Position numbers and translations under genes: made by a program
Assembly (NCBI GenBank): GCA_944989445.1
Contig: CALYLW010001199.1
Location: forward strand, 161,484 to 225,483
DNA from: Ampullaceana balthica
Taxonomy: Eukaryota > Mollusca > Gastropoda > Lymnaeidae
Length of the DNA: 64,000 nt
Direction of reading: 5' to 3'
Notes under the pieces: model-generated
Database searches by the model: none
Seen by the model: only the letters and a program-made list of their open reading frames with translations
Told to the model about the DNA's origin: nothing
In this document: one piece after another, positions 40,601-47,616 of the stretch
How positions within the stretch are numbered: the first letter of the stretch is position 1
Layout of the letters: each line of letters opens with the position of its first letter

Positions 40601-43600
40601 CAGAGAAGTACGTCTGTATGTCTGCGGCTGCCCTCTGGAGGAGAACTTTGTCTTCAGTCGCCCTGGAAAAAAAAAGATGGAAATTAAAATGGTCAGTTTT
40701 GTAGAGCTCTCAGACTACCCGATAAACTAGTTAGTTGTCACCAGAGGATTCAGTAGCTATCGTTTGTTTGACTTTAGGCTAGGTGTTGGCGAATTTGTTT
40801 GCCTGATACTCCAAAGTGTAAAATTGAAGTTACCCCAAAACGAGCGGAATCTAGCGGATTTTATATGCCCCAAAATGAGTCTGCATTACCCCTCCCCCCC
40901 CCTCATAGTTCCCTTTTAACCCCAAATTGGGTAATTTACGCTAGTTCGAAGACCCCTGTTTTAGACAAAGATATCCTGATTTTAAGAAAAAGTTCCATTT
41001 TTCGTCTTCCTTCGGTCTTATTTGTTATTGTTTGCTAAGGCATTCCCTTTACCAAATAAATAAGGGGATATTTGATAGAATTTCTGTTGTATTTGTTGTT
41101 TTTTTTTCCTTCTTTTAATTTGTGCACGACGTGGTTAAATAACACGAAGCCGTGGATATTATAAGTCAATCAATGTACAAGTATAGTTTATGACAAGCAG
41201 ACTTGTAGCTGCTCTACAAAATGAAGTGTTCAGTTGTCCCGACTCATTACACACTTGAATGTCGCATGATGCAGTGCCCTGGCAGATTTTTTTTATTCCT
41301 GTCAACAATATTGCGTATCAGTCCAACATACGGTTTACATCAGCTCAATACCTGGTGTACATCTGTACAATTACAAACTTTGTGTATATATGTCCAAAAT
41401 GTTGCGTTCATCTGTCCAGCGAAATACTATTATTTGTCAATTCAGAGGTTAACTGTCCAACATTCAGAGGTTAGCTGTCCAACATTCAGAGGTTACCTGT
41501 CCACGATTCAGAGGTTACCTGTCCAACATCCAGTGGTTACCTGTCCAACATTCAGTGGTTACCTGTCCAACATTCAGAGGTTACCTGTCCAACATCCAGT
41601 GGTTACCTGTCCAACATTCAGTGGTTACCTGTCCAACATTCAGAGGTTACCTGTCCAACATCCAGAGGTTTCCTGTCCAACATTCAGTGGTTACCTGTCC
41701 ACATTCAGTGGTTACCTGTCCAACATTCAGAGGTTACCTGTCCAACATTCAGTGGTTACCTGTCCAACATTCAGTGGTTACCTGTCCAACATTCAGTGGT
41801 TACCTGTCCAACATTCAGTGGTTACCTGTCCAACATTCAGTGGTTACCTGTCCAACATTCAGTGGTTACCTGTCCAACATTCAGTAGTTACCTGTCCAAC
41901 ATTCAGAGGTTACCTGTCCAACATTCAGTGGTTACCTGTCCAACATTCAGTGGTTACCTGTCCAACATTCAGTGGTTACCTGTCCAACATTCAGTGGTTA
42001 CCTGTCCAACATCAGTGGTTACCTGTCCAACATTCAGAGGTTACCTGTCCAACATTCAGAGGTTTCCTGTCCAACATTCAGTGGTTACCTGTCCAACATT
42101 CAGTAGTTACCTGTCCAACATTCAGAGGTTACCTGTCCAACATTCAGTGGTTACCTGTCCAACATTCAGTGGTTACCTGTCCAACATTCAGTGGTTACCT
42201 GTCCAACATTCAGTAGTTACCTGTCCAACATTCAGTGGTTACCTGTCCAACATTCAGTAGTTACCTGTCCAACATTCAGTGGTTACCTGTCCAACATTCA
42301 GAGGTTACCTGTCCAACATTCAGTGTTACCTGTCCAACATTCAGAGGTTACCTGTCCAACATTCAGTGGTTACCTGTCCAACATTCAGTAGTTACCTGTC
42401 CAACATTCAGTGGTTACCTGTCCAACATTCAGTGGTTACCTGTCCAACATTCAGTAGGTTACCTGTCCAACATTCAGGTTACCTGTCCAACATTCAGTAG
42501 TTACCTGTCCAACATTCAGTAGTTACCTGTCCAACATTCAGTAGTTACCTGTCCAACATTCAGTGGTTACCTGTCCAACATTCAGTAGGTTACCTGTCCA
42601 ACATTCAGTAGTTACCTGTCCAACATTCAGTAGTTACCTGTCCAACATTCAGTAGGTTACCTGTCCAACATTCAGTAGTTACCTGTCCAACATTCAGTAG
42701 TTACCTGTCCAACATTCAGTGGTTACCTGTCCAACATTCAGTAGTTACCTGTCCAACATTCAGTGGTTACCTGTCCAACATTCAGTAGTTACCTGTCCAA
42801 CATTCAGTAGTTACCTGTCCAACATTCAGTAGTTACCTGTCCAACATTCAGTAGTTACCTGTCCAACATTCAGTAGGTTACCTGTCCAACATTCAGTAGT
42901 TACCTGTCCAACATTCAGTAGTTACCTGTCCAACATTCAGTAGTTACCTGTCCAACATTCAGTAGTTACCTGTCCAACATTCAGTAGTTACCTGTCCAAC
43001 ATTCAGTAGGTTACCTGTCCAACATTCAGAGGTTACCTGTCCGACATTCAGTAGTTACCTGTCCACATTCAGTAGTTACCTGTCCACATTCAGTAGTTAC
43101 CTGTCCAACATTCAGTAGTTACCTGTCCAACATTCAGTAGTTACCTGTCCAACATTCAGTAGTTACCTGTCCAACATTCAGTAGTTACCTGTCCAACATT
43201 CAGTAGTTACCTGTCCAACATTCAGTAGTTACCTGTCCAACATTCAGTAGTTACCTGTCCAACATTCAGTAGTTACCTGTCCAACATTCAGTGGTTACCT
43301 GTCCAACATTCAGTAGGTTACCTGTCCAACATTCAGTAGTTACCTGTCCAACATTCAGTAGGTTACCTGTCCAACATTCAGTAGGTTACCTGTCCAACAT
43401 TCAGAGGTTACCTGTCCCAACATTCAGAGGTTACCTGTCCAACATTCAGTAGGTTACCTGTCCAACATTCAGTAGGTTACCTGTCCAACATTCAGTAGTT
43501 ACCTGTCCAACATTCAGTAGTTACCTGTCCAACATTCAGTAGTTACCTGTCCAACATTCAGAGGTTACCTGTCCAACATTCAGTAGTTACCTGTCCAACA

Positions 43601-43930
43601 TTCAGTAGTTACCTGTCCAACATTCAGAGGTTACCTGTCCAACATTCAGTAGTTACCTGTCCAACATTCAGTAGGTTACCTGTCCAACATTCAGTAGGTT
43701 ACCTGTCCAACATTCAGAGGTTACCTGTCCAACATTCAGAGGTTACCTGTCCGACATTCAGTAGTTACCTGTCCGACATTCAGTAGTTACCTGTAGTACA
43801 AACGTCCAGACATAGTTGTGTCCACATCAGCCATGAAGACAGCGATGATGTGGAAGCCAAGCGGCATGGCCAGGCCAGCGCGGTAGGAAGGGACTTCTGT
43901 GTCAAAGGATACATGACCATTGATGTTGAT
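19571..43930 (-). CDS. NID: Nidogen (entactin), 25 exons, lacking only the N-terminal exon(s)
   Basis: Secreted basement-membrane glycoprotein that links laminin and collagen IV networks. 25 minus-strand exons join with consistent phases to 3705 coding bases (1234 residues plus stop). Domain order, numbering from the first codon seen: NIDO 1-195, EGF 210-246, G2F beta-barrel 247-468, eleven EGFs 469-926, YWTD propeller about 927-1195, final EGF 1196-1234. This is the nidogen order. Only one inter-barrel EGF has the calcium-binding start DIDEC. No thyroglobulin type-1 module was seen. The linker between NIDO and the first EGF is only about a dozen residues, far shorter than in vertebrate nidogens. 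Most EGF exons are symmetrical 1-1. The signal peptide and the NIDO start are not located; the first exon seen begins INING after a phase-0 junction. Confidence 0.95.
19795..20030. repeat. Dispersed repeat shared with 15590-15760
   Basis: Shares GAAATGTACACAAAGTATTT and CCAAAATTAAAATAT with the copy inside the split LINE. Contains GGCGCC-like palindromic bases and CAATGACGTCATATAAT. Non-autonomous element of unknown class, in the last nidogen intron. Confidence 0.6.
20207..20325 (-). CDS. NID: Nidogen exon: end of propeller
   Basis: [17 protein letters not shown], then [23 protein letters not shown] followed by QCP marks the last propeller strand and the link to the final EGF. Acceptor TGTTTCTAG, donor AGAG/GTATGC. 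Confidence 0.94.
20804..21060. mobile_element. MITE with AGGGGCCGTCCATAAAGTA inverted ends
   Basis: Ends AGGGCCGTCCATAAAGTA and TACTTTATGGACGGCCCCT are inverted copies; the interior has further inverted GTCACGCT-type blocks. A second copy lies at 37975-38245. Sits in a nidogen intron; no coding sequence. Confidence 0.8.
21202..21325 (-). CDS. NID: Nidogen exon: YWTD blade (YWSD)
   Basis: [17 protein letters not shown], then [19 protein letters not shown]. The Cys pairs with the CW of the preceding exon, as in vertebrate nidogen propellers. Donor AGAG/GTATGT. Confidence 0.95.
21785..22005. repeat. 54-base minisatellite, four copies
   Basis: Units contain TTTGGCTTTCAATTAAATAG and ACAGGATAAATCTAG. 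Intronic; flanked on the right by an L-A LINE tail. Confidence 0.9.
22025..22262 (-). mobile_element. L-A LINE 3' end, minus-strand copy 1
   Basis: Minus strand runs from CCCTCAGATAGACATAAGG through an internal deletion to GAAGGAACGTCTTTAACAG and a TAAGATAAGA tail. Homologous to 210-512. Confidence 0.65.
22383..22540 (-). CDS. NID: Nidogen exon: YWTD blade
   Basis: [18 protein letters not shown], then [26 protein letters not shown] and LPNGLxFD are strongly conserved in nidogens. Acceptor TTATTTAG; donor GCAG/GTATTT. Confidence 0.95.
22618..22852 (-). mobile_element. L-A LINE 3' end, minus-strand copy 2
   Basis: The minus strand translates [20 protein letters not shown], then [11 protein letters not shown], the clearest RT C-terminal (WNGLP) signature of this family. 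Ends in a TAAGATAAGAT tail. Confidence 0.75.
22994..23619 (-). mobile_element. Non-autonomous Helitron-like element
   Basis: On the minus strand it begins TCTCTATACATATAAGACGC, followed by a GTCTGTCTGTCTGT run, and ends GGTGCTTGCCCCTAGT. A TC start, a short GC-rich hairpin and a CTAG/T end fit Helitrons inserted between A and T. The interior is AAC-repeat DNA (23025-23310). No Rep/helicase; inserted in a nidogen propeller intron. Confidence 0.6.
23025..23310. repeat. AAC trinucleotide repeat inside the Helitron-like element
   Basis: Long imperfect CAA/AAC runs broken once by unique sequence near 23143-23176. Gln/Thr-rich or Val/Cys-rich frames across it are artefacts. Confidence 0.95.
23712..23883 (-). 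CDS. NID: Nidogen exon: YWTD blade (FFTD)
   Basis: [33 protein letters not shown] and [21 protein letters not shown] and NPRAIALD are the hallmark segments of nidogen propeller blades. Confidence 0.95.
24118..24240 (-). CDS. NID: Nidogen exon: YWTD blade
   Basis: [20 protein letters not shown], then [12 protein letters not shown]: a canonical LDL-receptor class B (YWTD) repeat. Its acceptor at 24241 is the first unit of the 35-base array. Confidence 0.95.
24241..25156. repeat. 35-base minisatellite, about 26 copies, seeded on a nidogen acceptor
   Basis: Unit TAAAGGTAAAGTGTTTGTG then TTTGTAAGCATGATGT. The first unit at the exon edge reads AGCATGTCTGAAAGGTAAAG, that is exon bases plus the acceptor; later units keep AGCATGA and AAAGGTAAAG but replace the CAG with AAT. 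Variants (GTGTGTCT, GATGT, GACGT) form recurring groups. Confidence 0.95.
25579..25689 (-). CDS. NID: Nidogen exon: start of YWTD propeller
   Basis: Reads [15 protein letters not shown] and YGQQLIYIR, matching the LLFAQG-type first strand of the nidogen propeller. Acceptor TTGCACTACAG, donor AGAG/GTAGGG. Confidence 0.92.
26002..26127 (-). CDS. NID: Nidogen exon: EGF module 12
   Basis: [16 protein letters not shown], then [16 protein letters not shown]. Last EGF before the propeller; donor C/GTGAGT. Confidence 0.93.
26390..26518 (-). CDS. NID: Nidogen exon: EGF module 11
   Basis: [15 protein letters not shown], then [16 protein letters not shown]. Acceptor TTCAATTTCAG, donor AAAG/GTGAAT. Confidence 0.93.
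26887..27018 (-). CDS. NID: Nidogen exon: EGF module 10
   Basis: [15 protein letters not shown], then [16 protein letters not shown]. Acceptor ACTTTCTCAG at 27019, donor GTAAGT. A tandem duplication of the 5' half of this exon lies just upstream in transcript sense. Confidence 0.93.
26950..27343. repeat. 197-base tandem duplication including half of a nidogen EGF exon
   Basis: 26950-27146 and 27147-27343 are nearly identical. The second copy holds the intact acceptor ACTTTCTCAG and the first 69 bases of EGF module 10 (27147-27215), but then runs into ATATATTTAG with no donor. Confidence 0.93.
27690..27968. repeat. 31-base minisatellite, nine copies
   Basis: Unit TTAACCTCTGACTCTCATTA then TTTTATTTTAC. 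Lies about 60 bases downstream of an EGF exon donor but does not include it. Confidence 0.93.
28028..28171 (-). CDS. NID: Nidogen exon: end of EGF 8 and EGF module 9
   Basis: [11 protein letters not shown] closes module 8; then [10 protein letters not shown] and [16 protein letters not shown] form module 9. Acceptor TTTTATTGCAG, donor CTGA/GTATGG. Confidence 0.92.
   Translation of the reverse strand, partial: GMALIARLLAVMFTMTATKVPNASQMEPNISANVWMVLKEMGNDVDR
28410..28628 (-). CDS. NID: Nidogen exon: EGF module 7 and most of module 8
   Basis: [11 protein letters not shown] with [16 protein letters not shown] is one EGF; then [17 protein letters not shown] and ICRCNYGYR begin the next, completed by GDGFNC in the following exon. 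This is the only exon here that fuses modules, suggesting an intron loss. Confidence 0.93.
29000..29119 (-). CDS. NID: Nidogen exon: EGF module 6
   Basis: [12 protein letters not shown], then [16 protein letters not shown]. The donor ATTG/GTTGGT is poor at +3 to +5, but phase and module boundaries agree with the neighbours. Confidence 0.88.
29425..29656 (+). pseudogene. RTE-type LINE 3' fragment with AACT tail
   Basis: Plus strand reads [20 protein letters not shown], then [11 protein letters not shown] and [15 protein letters not shown], ending in a stop and a TAACTAACTAACTAA tail. This is the conserved C-terminus of RTE-like reverse transcriptases. Opposite strand to nidogen. Confidence 0.8.
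29847..29978 (-). CDS. NID: Nidogen exon: EGF module 5
   Basis: [15 protein letters not shown], then [16 protein letters not shown]. Symmetrical 1-1 exon with a GTAAGTT donor. Confidence 0.93.
   Translation of the reverse strand, partial: PLAVLRLLYVLRTLSVFMMKTLRPTAVNAWMSLVVTVTLASLC
30489..30620 (-). CDS. NID: Nidogen exon: EGF module 4
   Basis: [16 protein letters not shown], then [16 protein letters not shown]. Symmetrical 1-1 exon, acceptor TTTTTTCTCTTAG, donor GTAAGTAG. Confidence 0.93.
31100..31216 (-). CDS. NID: Nidogen exon: calcium-binding EGF module 3
   Basis: Starts [16 protein letters not shown] and continues [26 protein letters not shown] plus the Asn-x-x-Gly-x-Phe segment is the calcium-binding EGF signature; it is the only such module in the block. 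Confidence 0.94.
31392..31514 (-). CDS. NID: Nidogen exon: EGF module 2
   Basis: [17 protein letters not shown], then [16 protein letters not shown]: a six-Cys EGF with the GDGxxC end seen throughout this block. Symmetrical 1-1 exon. Confidence 0.93.
31568..31745 (-). mobile_element. L-A LINE 3' end, minus-strand copy 3
   Basis: Shares ACGCTCCTTCTATACAGAAG and TCCTACGCTTATCTATGG with the copy at 22618-22852. Begins 50 bases from a nidogen exon acceptor. Confidence 0.7.
32253..32468 (-). CDS. NID: Nidogen exon: G2F domain, part 3
   Basis: Reads [15 protein letters not shown], then [20 protein letters not shown] and TSKVGLFTG. TWxxTITFxEC and the YNQEEKILRYA-like strand end the G2F barrel. 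Acceptor TTAACCACAG, donor ACAG/GTGAAA. Confidence 0.94.
32517..32920. repeat. 28-30-base minisatellite near a G2F exon
   Basis: Units such as CATCACCATCTAGTTTATTC then TATATTTGA, with frequent variants. Starts about 50 bases upstream of the acceptor of the third G2F exon. Confidence 0.9.
33350..33885. repeat. 42-base minisatellite, about 12 copies, seeded on a G2F exon donor
   Basis: The unit has GGTTTAGATTCAACCTATAG and CCAAAACTTTACCACGAGAA. In transcript sense each unit reads TCTCGTGGTAAAGTTTTGGC, mirroring the true junction CTCGCG/GTAAGAATTTGCC. Early units carry CCTGG instead of CCTATAG. Confidence 0.95.
33886..34095 (-). CDS. NID: Nidogen exon: G2F domain, part 2
   Basis: Reads [34 protein letters not shown] and [20 protein letters not shown]. 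The donor GCG/GTAAG opens the 42-base array; its exon-side bases CGCGAGC are mirrored in each repeat unit as CACGAGA. Confidence 0.94.
34441..34590 (-). pseudogene. LINE reverse-transcriptase C-terminal remnant
   Basis: The minus strand contains CTCTACTCTACGTAGTCCC and GGATGGACACACGAGGAAG, homologous to the better copy at 51843-52035. Frame heavily decayed. Confidence 0.5.
34775..35014 (-). CDS. NID: Nidogen exon: G2F domain, part 1
   Basis: Reads [34 protein letters not shown], and [16 protein letters not shown]. This is the opening strands and central helix region of the G2F beta-barrel, which binds collagen IV and perlecan in known nidogens. Donor ACTG/GTACTG. Confidence 0.95.
35200..35590. 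repeat. Degenerate minisatellite of about 40 bases
   Basis: Units built from GGATGGAAAGGTAGAATAGA and TACATGGAAAGATATAATGG. The long Ser/Pro/Tyr-rich minus-strand frames here are repeat translations. Confidence 0.9.
36000..36152 (-). CDS. NID: Nidogen exon: EGF module between NIDO and G2F
   Basis: Cys pattern of an EGF module: [15 protein letters not shown], then [16 protein letters not shown]. The doubled CC before AC is characteristic of the first nidogen EGF. Acceptor CCAATATTCAG, donor CCAG/GTAGGA. Confidence 0.94.
36375..36469 (-). CDS. NID: Nidogen exon: end of NIDO domain
   Basis: Reads [20 protein letters not shown], closing the NIDO fold (GSNV, PGVW). Acceptor TATTTACAG; the donor GTGTGTGTGTTG lies in a short GT run. 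Confidence 0.92.
36929..37137 (-). CDS. NID: Nidogen exon: NIDO domain, NTFQ segment
   Basis: Starts [16 protein letters not shown], then [16 protein letters not shown] and [18 protein letters not shown] and the AGFEGG-type loop are conserved in NIDO domains. Acceptor TACTTTTTCAG, donor AC/GTGAGT. Confidence 0.94.
37545..37765. repeat. Four imperfect copies of a 54-base unit
   Basis: Units contain AACTTCCATTTATAGCTACA and TTGGAGGTTTGTAACCTG. In the nidogen intron between NIDO exons. Confidence 0.85.
37975..38245. mobile_element. Second copy of the GGCCGTCCATAAAGTA MITE
   Basis: Ends AGGGGCAGTCCATAAAGTAA and GTACTTTATGGACGGCCTC; interior G-rich where the copy at 20804-21060 is C-rich, so the interior is in the opposite orientation. 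Confidence 0.75.
38345..40055. repeat. 27-base minisatellite, roughly 60 copies, open in frame on both strands
   Basis: Unit ATGGTAATCAACGACTTTAG plus CGCGCGT. As 27 is a multiple of three, the plus strand reads repeats of MVINDFSAR in frames of 156-283 codons and the minus strand is open too. It lies inside a nidogen intron, with no adjoining homology, so it is annotated as repeat and not as a gene. CG-rich unit cores are unusual for this AT-rich region. Confidence 0.93.
40521..40662 (-). CDS. NID: Nidogen exon: NIDO domain, middle
   Basis: Reads [19 protein letters not shown] and [19 protein letters not shown]. VTWDxVGYY is typical of NIDO. The acceptor TTTTTTTCCAG is strong; the donor AAG/GTGGTG is weak but is the only one that keeps phase with the next exon (LNTFQLVL). 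Confidence 0.9.
41437..43790. repeat. 22-base minisatellite, about 105 copies, seeded on a NIDO exon donor
   Basis: Unit TTACCTGTCCAACATTCAGT plus AG. In transcript sense every unit contains CAG/GTAACT, the same as the true donor ACAG/GTAACT at 43791. Two main variants (GTGG and GTAG) shift in share along the array: GTGG mostly near 41.5-42.4 kb, GTAG towards the exon. Confidence 0.95.
43791..43930 (-). CDS. NID: Nidogen exon: NIDO domain, first part seen
   Basis: Reads [19 protein letters not shown], then [20 protein letters not shown]. The NGxxSF and ADVDT motifs are NIDO signatures. Acceptor TCTTTCCCCAG. The donor CAG/GTAACT is the first unit of the 22-base array that follows. Confidence 0.93.
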
Positions 43931-44530
43931 CTGGGGAAAGAGATCAGAGGTTGCATGACTAATGATGATGATATAGTTCAAGAGCTTACATGTCTGTTTC
44001 ATTTTTACCAGGAAAAGAAAGAAGATAAAAGGTTATATGACTATTATTGTTGATATGGGGGAAATGTTCAAACAGCCGCCTTGTGTAGTGTTTAAACGGC
44101 ATTCTTATGTGATAAACGGTAAATTCATTTAAAAAAAAAGTTTTTATAACTCAGACCCCAACGAAAACGCCCTCACAACATCTGAATACCATCTTTGAAA
44201 GTTCCCCCTGGTCGACAACGATAACAATGGGTTTAGAAACACACAGACGAAACCAATGTAGGTCACACATCCTGTTACGGCCAGGCAAGAATGGAAAAAA
44301 AAATCTTATTATTCCCAAACGGAACCCGGTGGTATCAACAACCCTCACCCGTGTAACGTGAGACCCATGCAAGAGCGTGCGGCCTCTGTTTTGTCTACGG
44401 AAGTTTTTGGTATAAACAGTTAGAGTTGGCCAAAGTATATCGTAAGTAGATCTAAATTATTTCAGGAGTTCTCAATAACCGAGGTAGAGTCATTTCGGCC
44501 ACGGATTCTGAGAAATTTAATATAAAGAAT
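43931..44530. other. Upstream nidogen intron or flank, no exon found
   Basis: Sequence before the first recognised nidogen exon. Minus-strand frames at 44151-44372 show no NIDO or signal-peptide features. The missing first exon(s) were not identified here. Confidence 0.5.
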
Positions 44531-44534
44531 ACGA

Positions 44535-44564
44535 AGAGAGAGAGAGAGAGAGACAGAGAGAGAG

Positions 44565-44645
<81 letters not shown>

Positions 44646-44798
44646 GCGAGAGAGAAAGAAAGAGATAGAGAGATAGAAAGAGATAGATTGAAAGAGAGAA
44701 ATATATATATATATGTATATATAAAGAGAGAGAGAGAGAGAGAGACAAATATATAGAGAGAAAAGGAGAGAGATAAAGAAAGGAAAGAAAGAATGGAA

Positions 44799-44844
<46 letters not shown>

Positions 44845-44884
44845 GAAAGAAAGAAAGGAAGGAAGAAAGAAAGAAAGCAAAAAT

Positions 44885-44965
<81 letters not shown>
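44535..44965. repeat. GA and GAAA microsatellite block
   Basis: Pure GA tracts (44535-44640, 44888-44964) flank AGAT/AT and GAAA runs. Ser/Leu- and Arg/Glu-repeat frames across it are not genes. Confidence 0.97.
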
Positions 44966-44969
<4 letters not shown>

Positions 44970-45496
44970 TCGAAATTTGTCACGCACCGCTAAAGGATTC
45001 GTGGATAAAAACTAAAAAAATTTTTAGCAGGAGGGTTGTTTTTGTTTTGTTTTTTTTTGGCGGGGGAAAAAGGGTGGGGGGGGGGACATAAATCATATGT
45101 GGTGCCACACATAATAAAAAGAGGGTCATTCATGTGAATTCTTAAACTGACAGTGATTTATAACTTAATGCTTGATAGATGTATTCTAGAAGGTTGTCAC
45201 AGAGATAAAAGCTTAACAGTGAGAGCTCTCATATATTAAATTCTAAATTGCCTTAATTTTAGTTCCAAACTGCGACGTCCTAAACGCGGAGGTGGGGGTG
45301 TCCGAGATTTATAAAAGATACTGACAGGGGCGTGGCGAATAAAACGGATTACGGTCATTTCCCCACCCCCCCAAAAGTATTGTACCCCTAACTTTCAATC
45401 CAATGTCATCTCGGCGAATAGATGTAAATAAGAAGCTAGGAGACAAACGACTTTCTATGGGCTCTCTATTGTTACGGACAAAAATCTTACGTAAAA

Positions 45497-45717
45497 AAAA
45501 CAAAAAAACAAACAAAACCCATACCCAAGAAACCAAACCTAAAATCCGAAACCGAAGAACCCAAACCTAAAAAACAAAACCCAAAAAACCAAAACCTTAA
45601 TACTAAATAATAAAAAAACCCAAAACCTTAAAACTAAAACCTAAAAAACCAAAACCTACAAAACCAAACCAAAAAACCCTAACCTAAAAACCCAAACCTA
45701 AAAACCCCAAACCCCCA
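45497..45717. repeat. Degenerate AACCTAAA / AAACCCAA array, telomere-like
   Basis: About 220 bases of C/A-only units such as AAACCTAAAAACCC and ACCAAAACCTA, with no fixed period. The motif resembles a degenerate C-strand telomeric repeat. Confidence 0.8.
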
Positions 45718-45999
45718 TCAGCCCAGTAATAAACGTGGTAGCATGTCGGCTGACGACATGTACAATCTAAACATTCACGCGCGATAAGCCGATCTTTCGG
45801 GCCAGCAGACGTCATGTATTGCAGAGTCCTGGTGGCGGAATCTGCACTCTCCCATCCGCTATCTGACCAGGGGTTTGGTGACGGGATAAGATCTGTTTAC
45901 AGTACAGATGTTGGAGATCAGCTTTTTATTAACGAACACACATAAATATATATATATATGTTGACATTTTGAGGCGGAGTCTACAATGCATTTCTCAAC

Positions 46000-46385
46000 C
46001 TGCAAATTTCTCAGCCGGCTATGTGTTAAGAGGAAACTTCTTAACCGTCCGTGTCTATAGGAAATATCTTAGCCGCCGTGATGTTTAAAGGCATCATCTC
46101 AGCCGGCTAATGTATTTAAGGGCAAAATCTTTCACGGCTATGTTTTTAAAGGGCAACATAGTAGCCAGCTATAATGTCTTCAAGGCAACATCTCAGCCGG
46201 CTAATGTCTTCAAGGATAACATCTTAGCCGGCTGTCTTTAGGGGCAACATCTCAGCTGGCTATTTCTTTGGGGGCAACATCTTAGCCGGCTATGTCTTTA
46301 AGGGCAAAATCTTAGCCGGCTATGTCTTTAAGGGTAGTATTTCACCCGGCTGTGTGTTTGAGGGCGTTATATTCAGCTAATGTGT
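46000..46385. repeat. Degenerate minisatellite of 30-35 bases
   Basis: About eleven units built on ATCTTAGCCGGCTATGTCTT and TAAGGGCAAC, more diverged than the splice-site arrays. Confidence 0.88.
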
Positions 46386-46644
46386 TAATTGTCGTCAATT
46401 CTTCTGTTAAGATTTTATATGTTTTCAAATGTGTTAACGATGTCAAACCAAGCGGTTATCAAATCATAATATATATTTTTTCCCCTTAAACTTAATCGAC
46501 TTTATTTTGAGTATTTGTAATGGAAATTTCGAAAATGTTTAAAATTCTAGTTATCTCAAATTACTTGTTTTAATAAACGATTTCGTACTAACCATGTTAA
46601 TAAAGGAAGTTGTCACAACTTGAATAGAATTATCCTTTCCTTAT

Positions 46645-46880
46645 ATAATAAAAGGCAATTTTCTGTCCGTTCTGTCCGGTCATCTATAGCGATTGGTCCC
46701 TCAAACACACATGACTCCTACAGCCAATCATATTGAACACGTTTACGCGGACGTTCAAAACGAGTTATTTTTGGTGCAGTATTTCTTCCAAGACTTTATT
46801 TTGAGTTATGTGCGTTGGGATTTATAGTCAAAAGCTCTGTTTTTACGAGTTATTTATTTTAACTCTAATAAATAGTATTT
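46645..46880 (+). repeat. Helitron-like dispersed sequence
   Basis: Starts TATATAATAAAAGGCAATTT, and includes GATTTATAGTCAAAAGCTCT, related to 3955-3990 and (inverted) 52985-53015. Termini unclear. Confidence 0.4.
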
Positions 46881-47616
46881 TTGACGTGATGCACATGACA
46901 TGTATGCCGGTCGAGACGGCTGTTTGAGTTACAACATCATGCCACCGAACGGTGGCGGAACGTCCTTGGACGGTCTTTGTTGCTCGTTTTATTATATACT
47001 TCAAACAGTTTGCCAACATGATACCCAATGTGACACATGATGAGCAACGTTGAACGCATTCGATTTTGATGGAAATAATCTCAGTTATTGTGATAGTAAA
47101 GTGTGAGGCTGCCGAAATATTTCAGCGATGTTCTTGACAAACTATGTCGATCTGAGACGCGTTATATTTTATACAGTTAAAGATTTGTCTCCGAAATTTA
47201 TAAAAGATACTGACAGTGGTGAGGCGAATTAAATGGATTATGTTGATATGGGACGCCTTATATTCTATACAGTTAAAGATTTGTCTTTAAAACATAAACA
47301 TCTTTATAAAGATTCAATTTTAAAAAAATATATATTTTTCAATTTTTTTAAAAAAATGTGATATAAATGTATAGCAGACATCCTCCTTTATCTTACTGGA
47401 TTATTGGGGCACCCACGCTAACACCCCCACCCCCCGGGGGGCTGCATGTGCAGTATAACAGTGACTGCTGATTAATAAAGACTGAATTAGAAAATATCCT
47501 TTTTAATGAATTTTTAAAATTATTTTTTTAAAATTATGAAACAAAAACTAAGTCACTATTGAATTTTATTGCCGCTTTCAGCGGCTGAAACCTTACCCAT
47601 AAAGACAGTTGGCTGA

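Noticed and set aside
41437..43790. CRISPR-like or coding repeat protein
   Set aside because: 22-base units without spacers; long frames arise only because the unit lacks stops in places, and they overlap a nidogen intron.
44151..44372. Candidate missing nidogen 5' exon
   Set aside because: No signal peptide, no acidic NIDO start, and no donor in the phase required by the exon at 43930.
44452..44987. Ser/Leu-rich frames of 140-170 codons
   Set aside because: Translation of GA/GAAA microsatellite in three frames.
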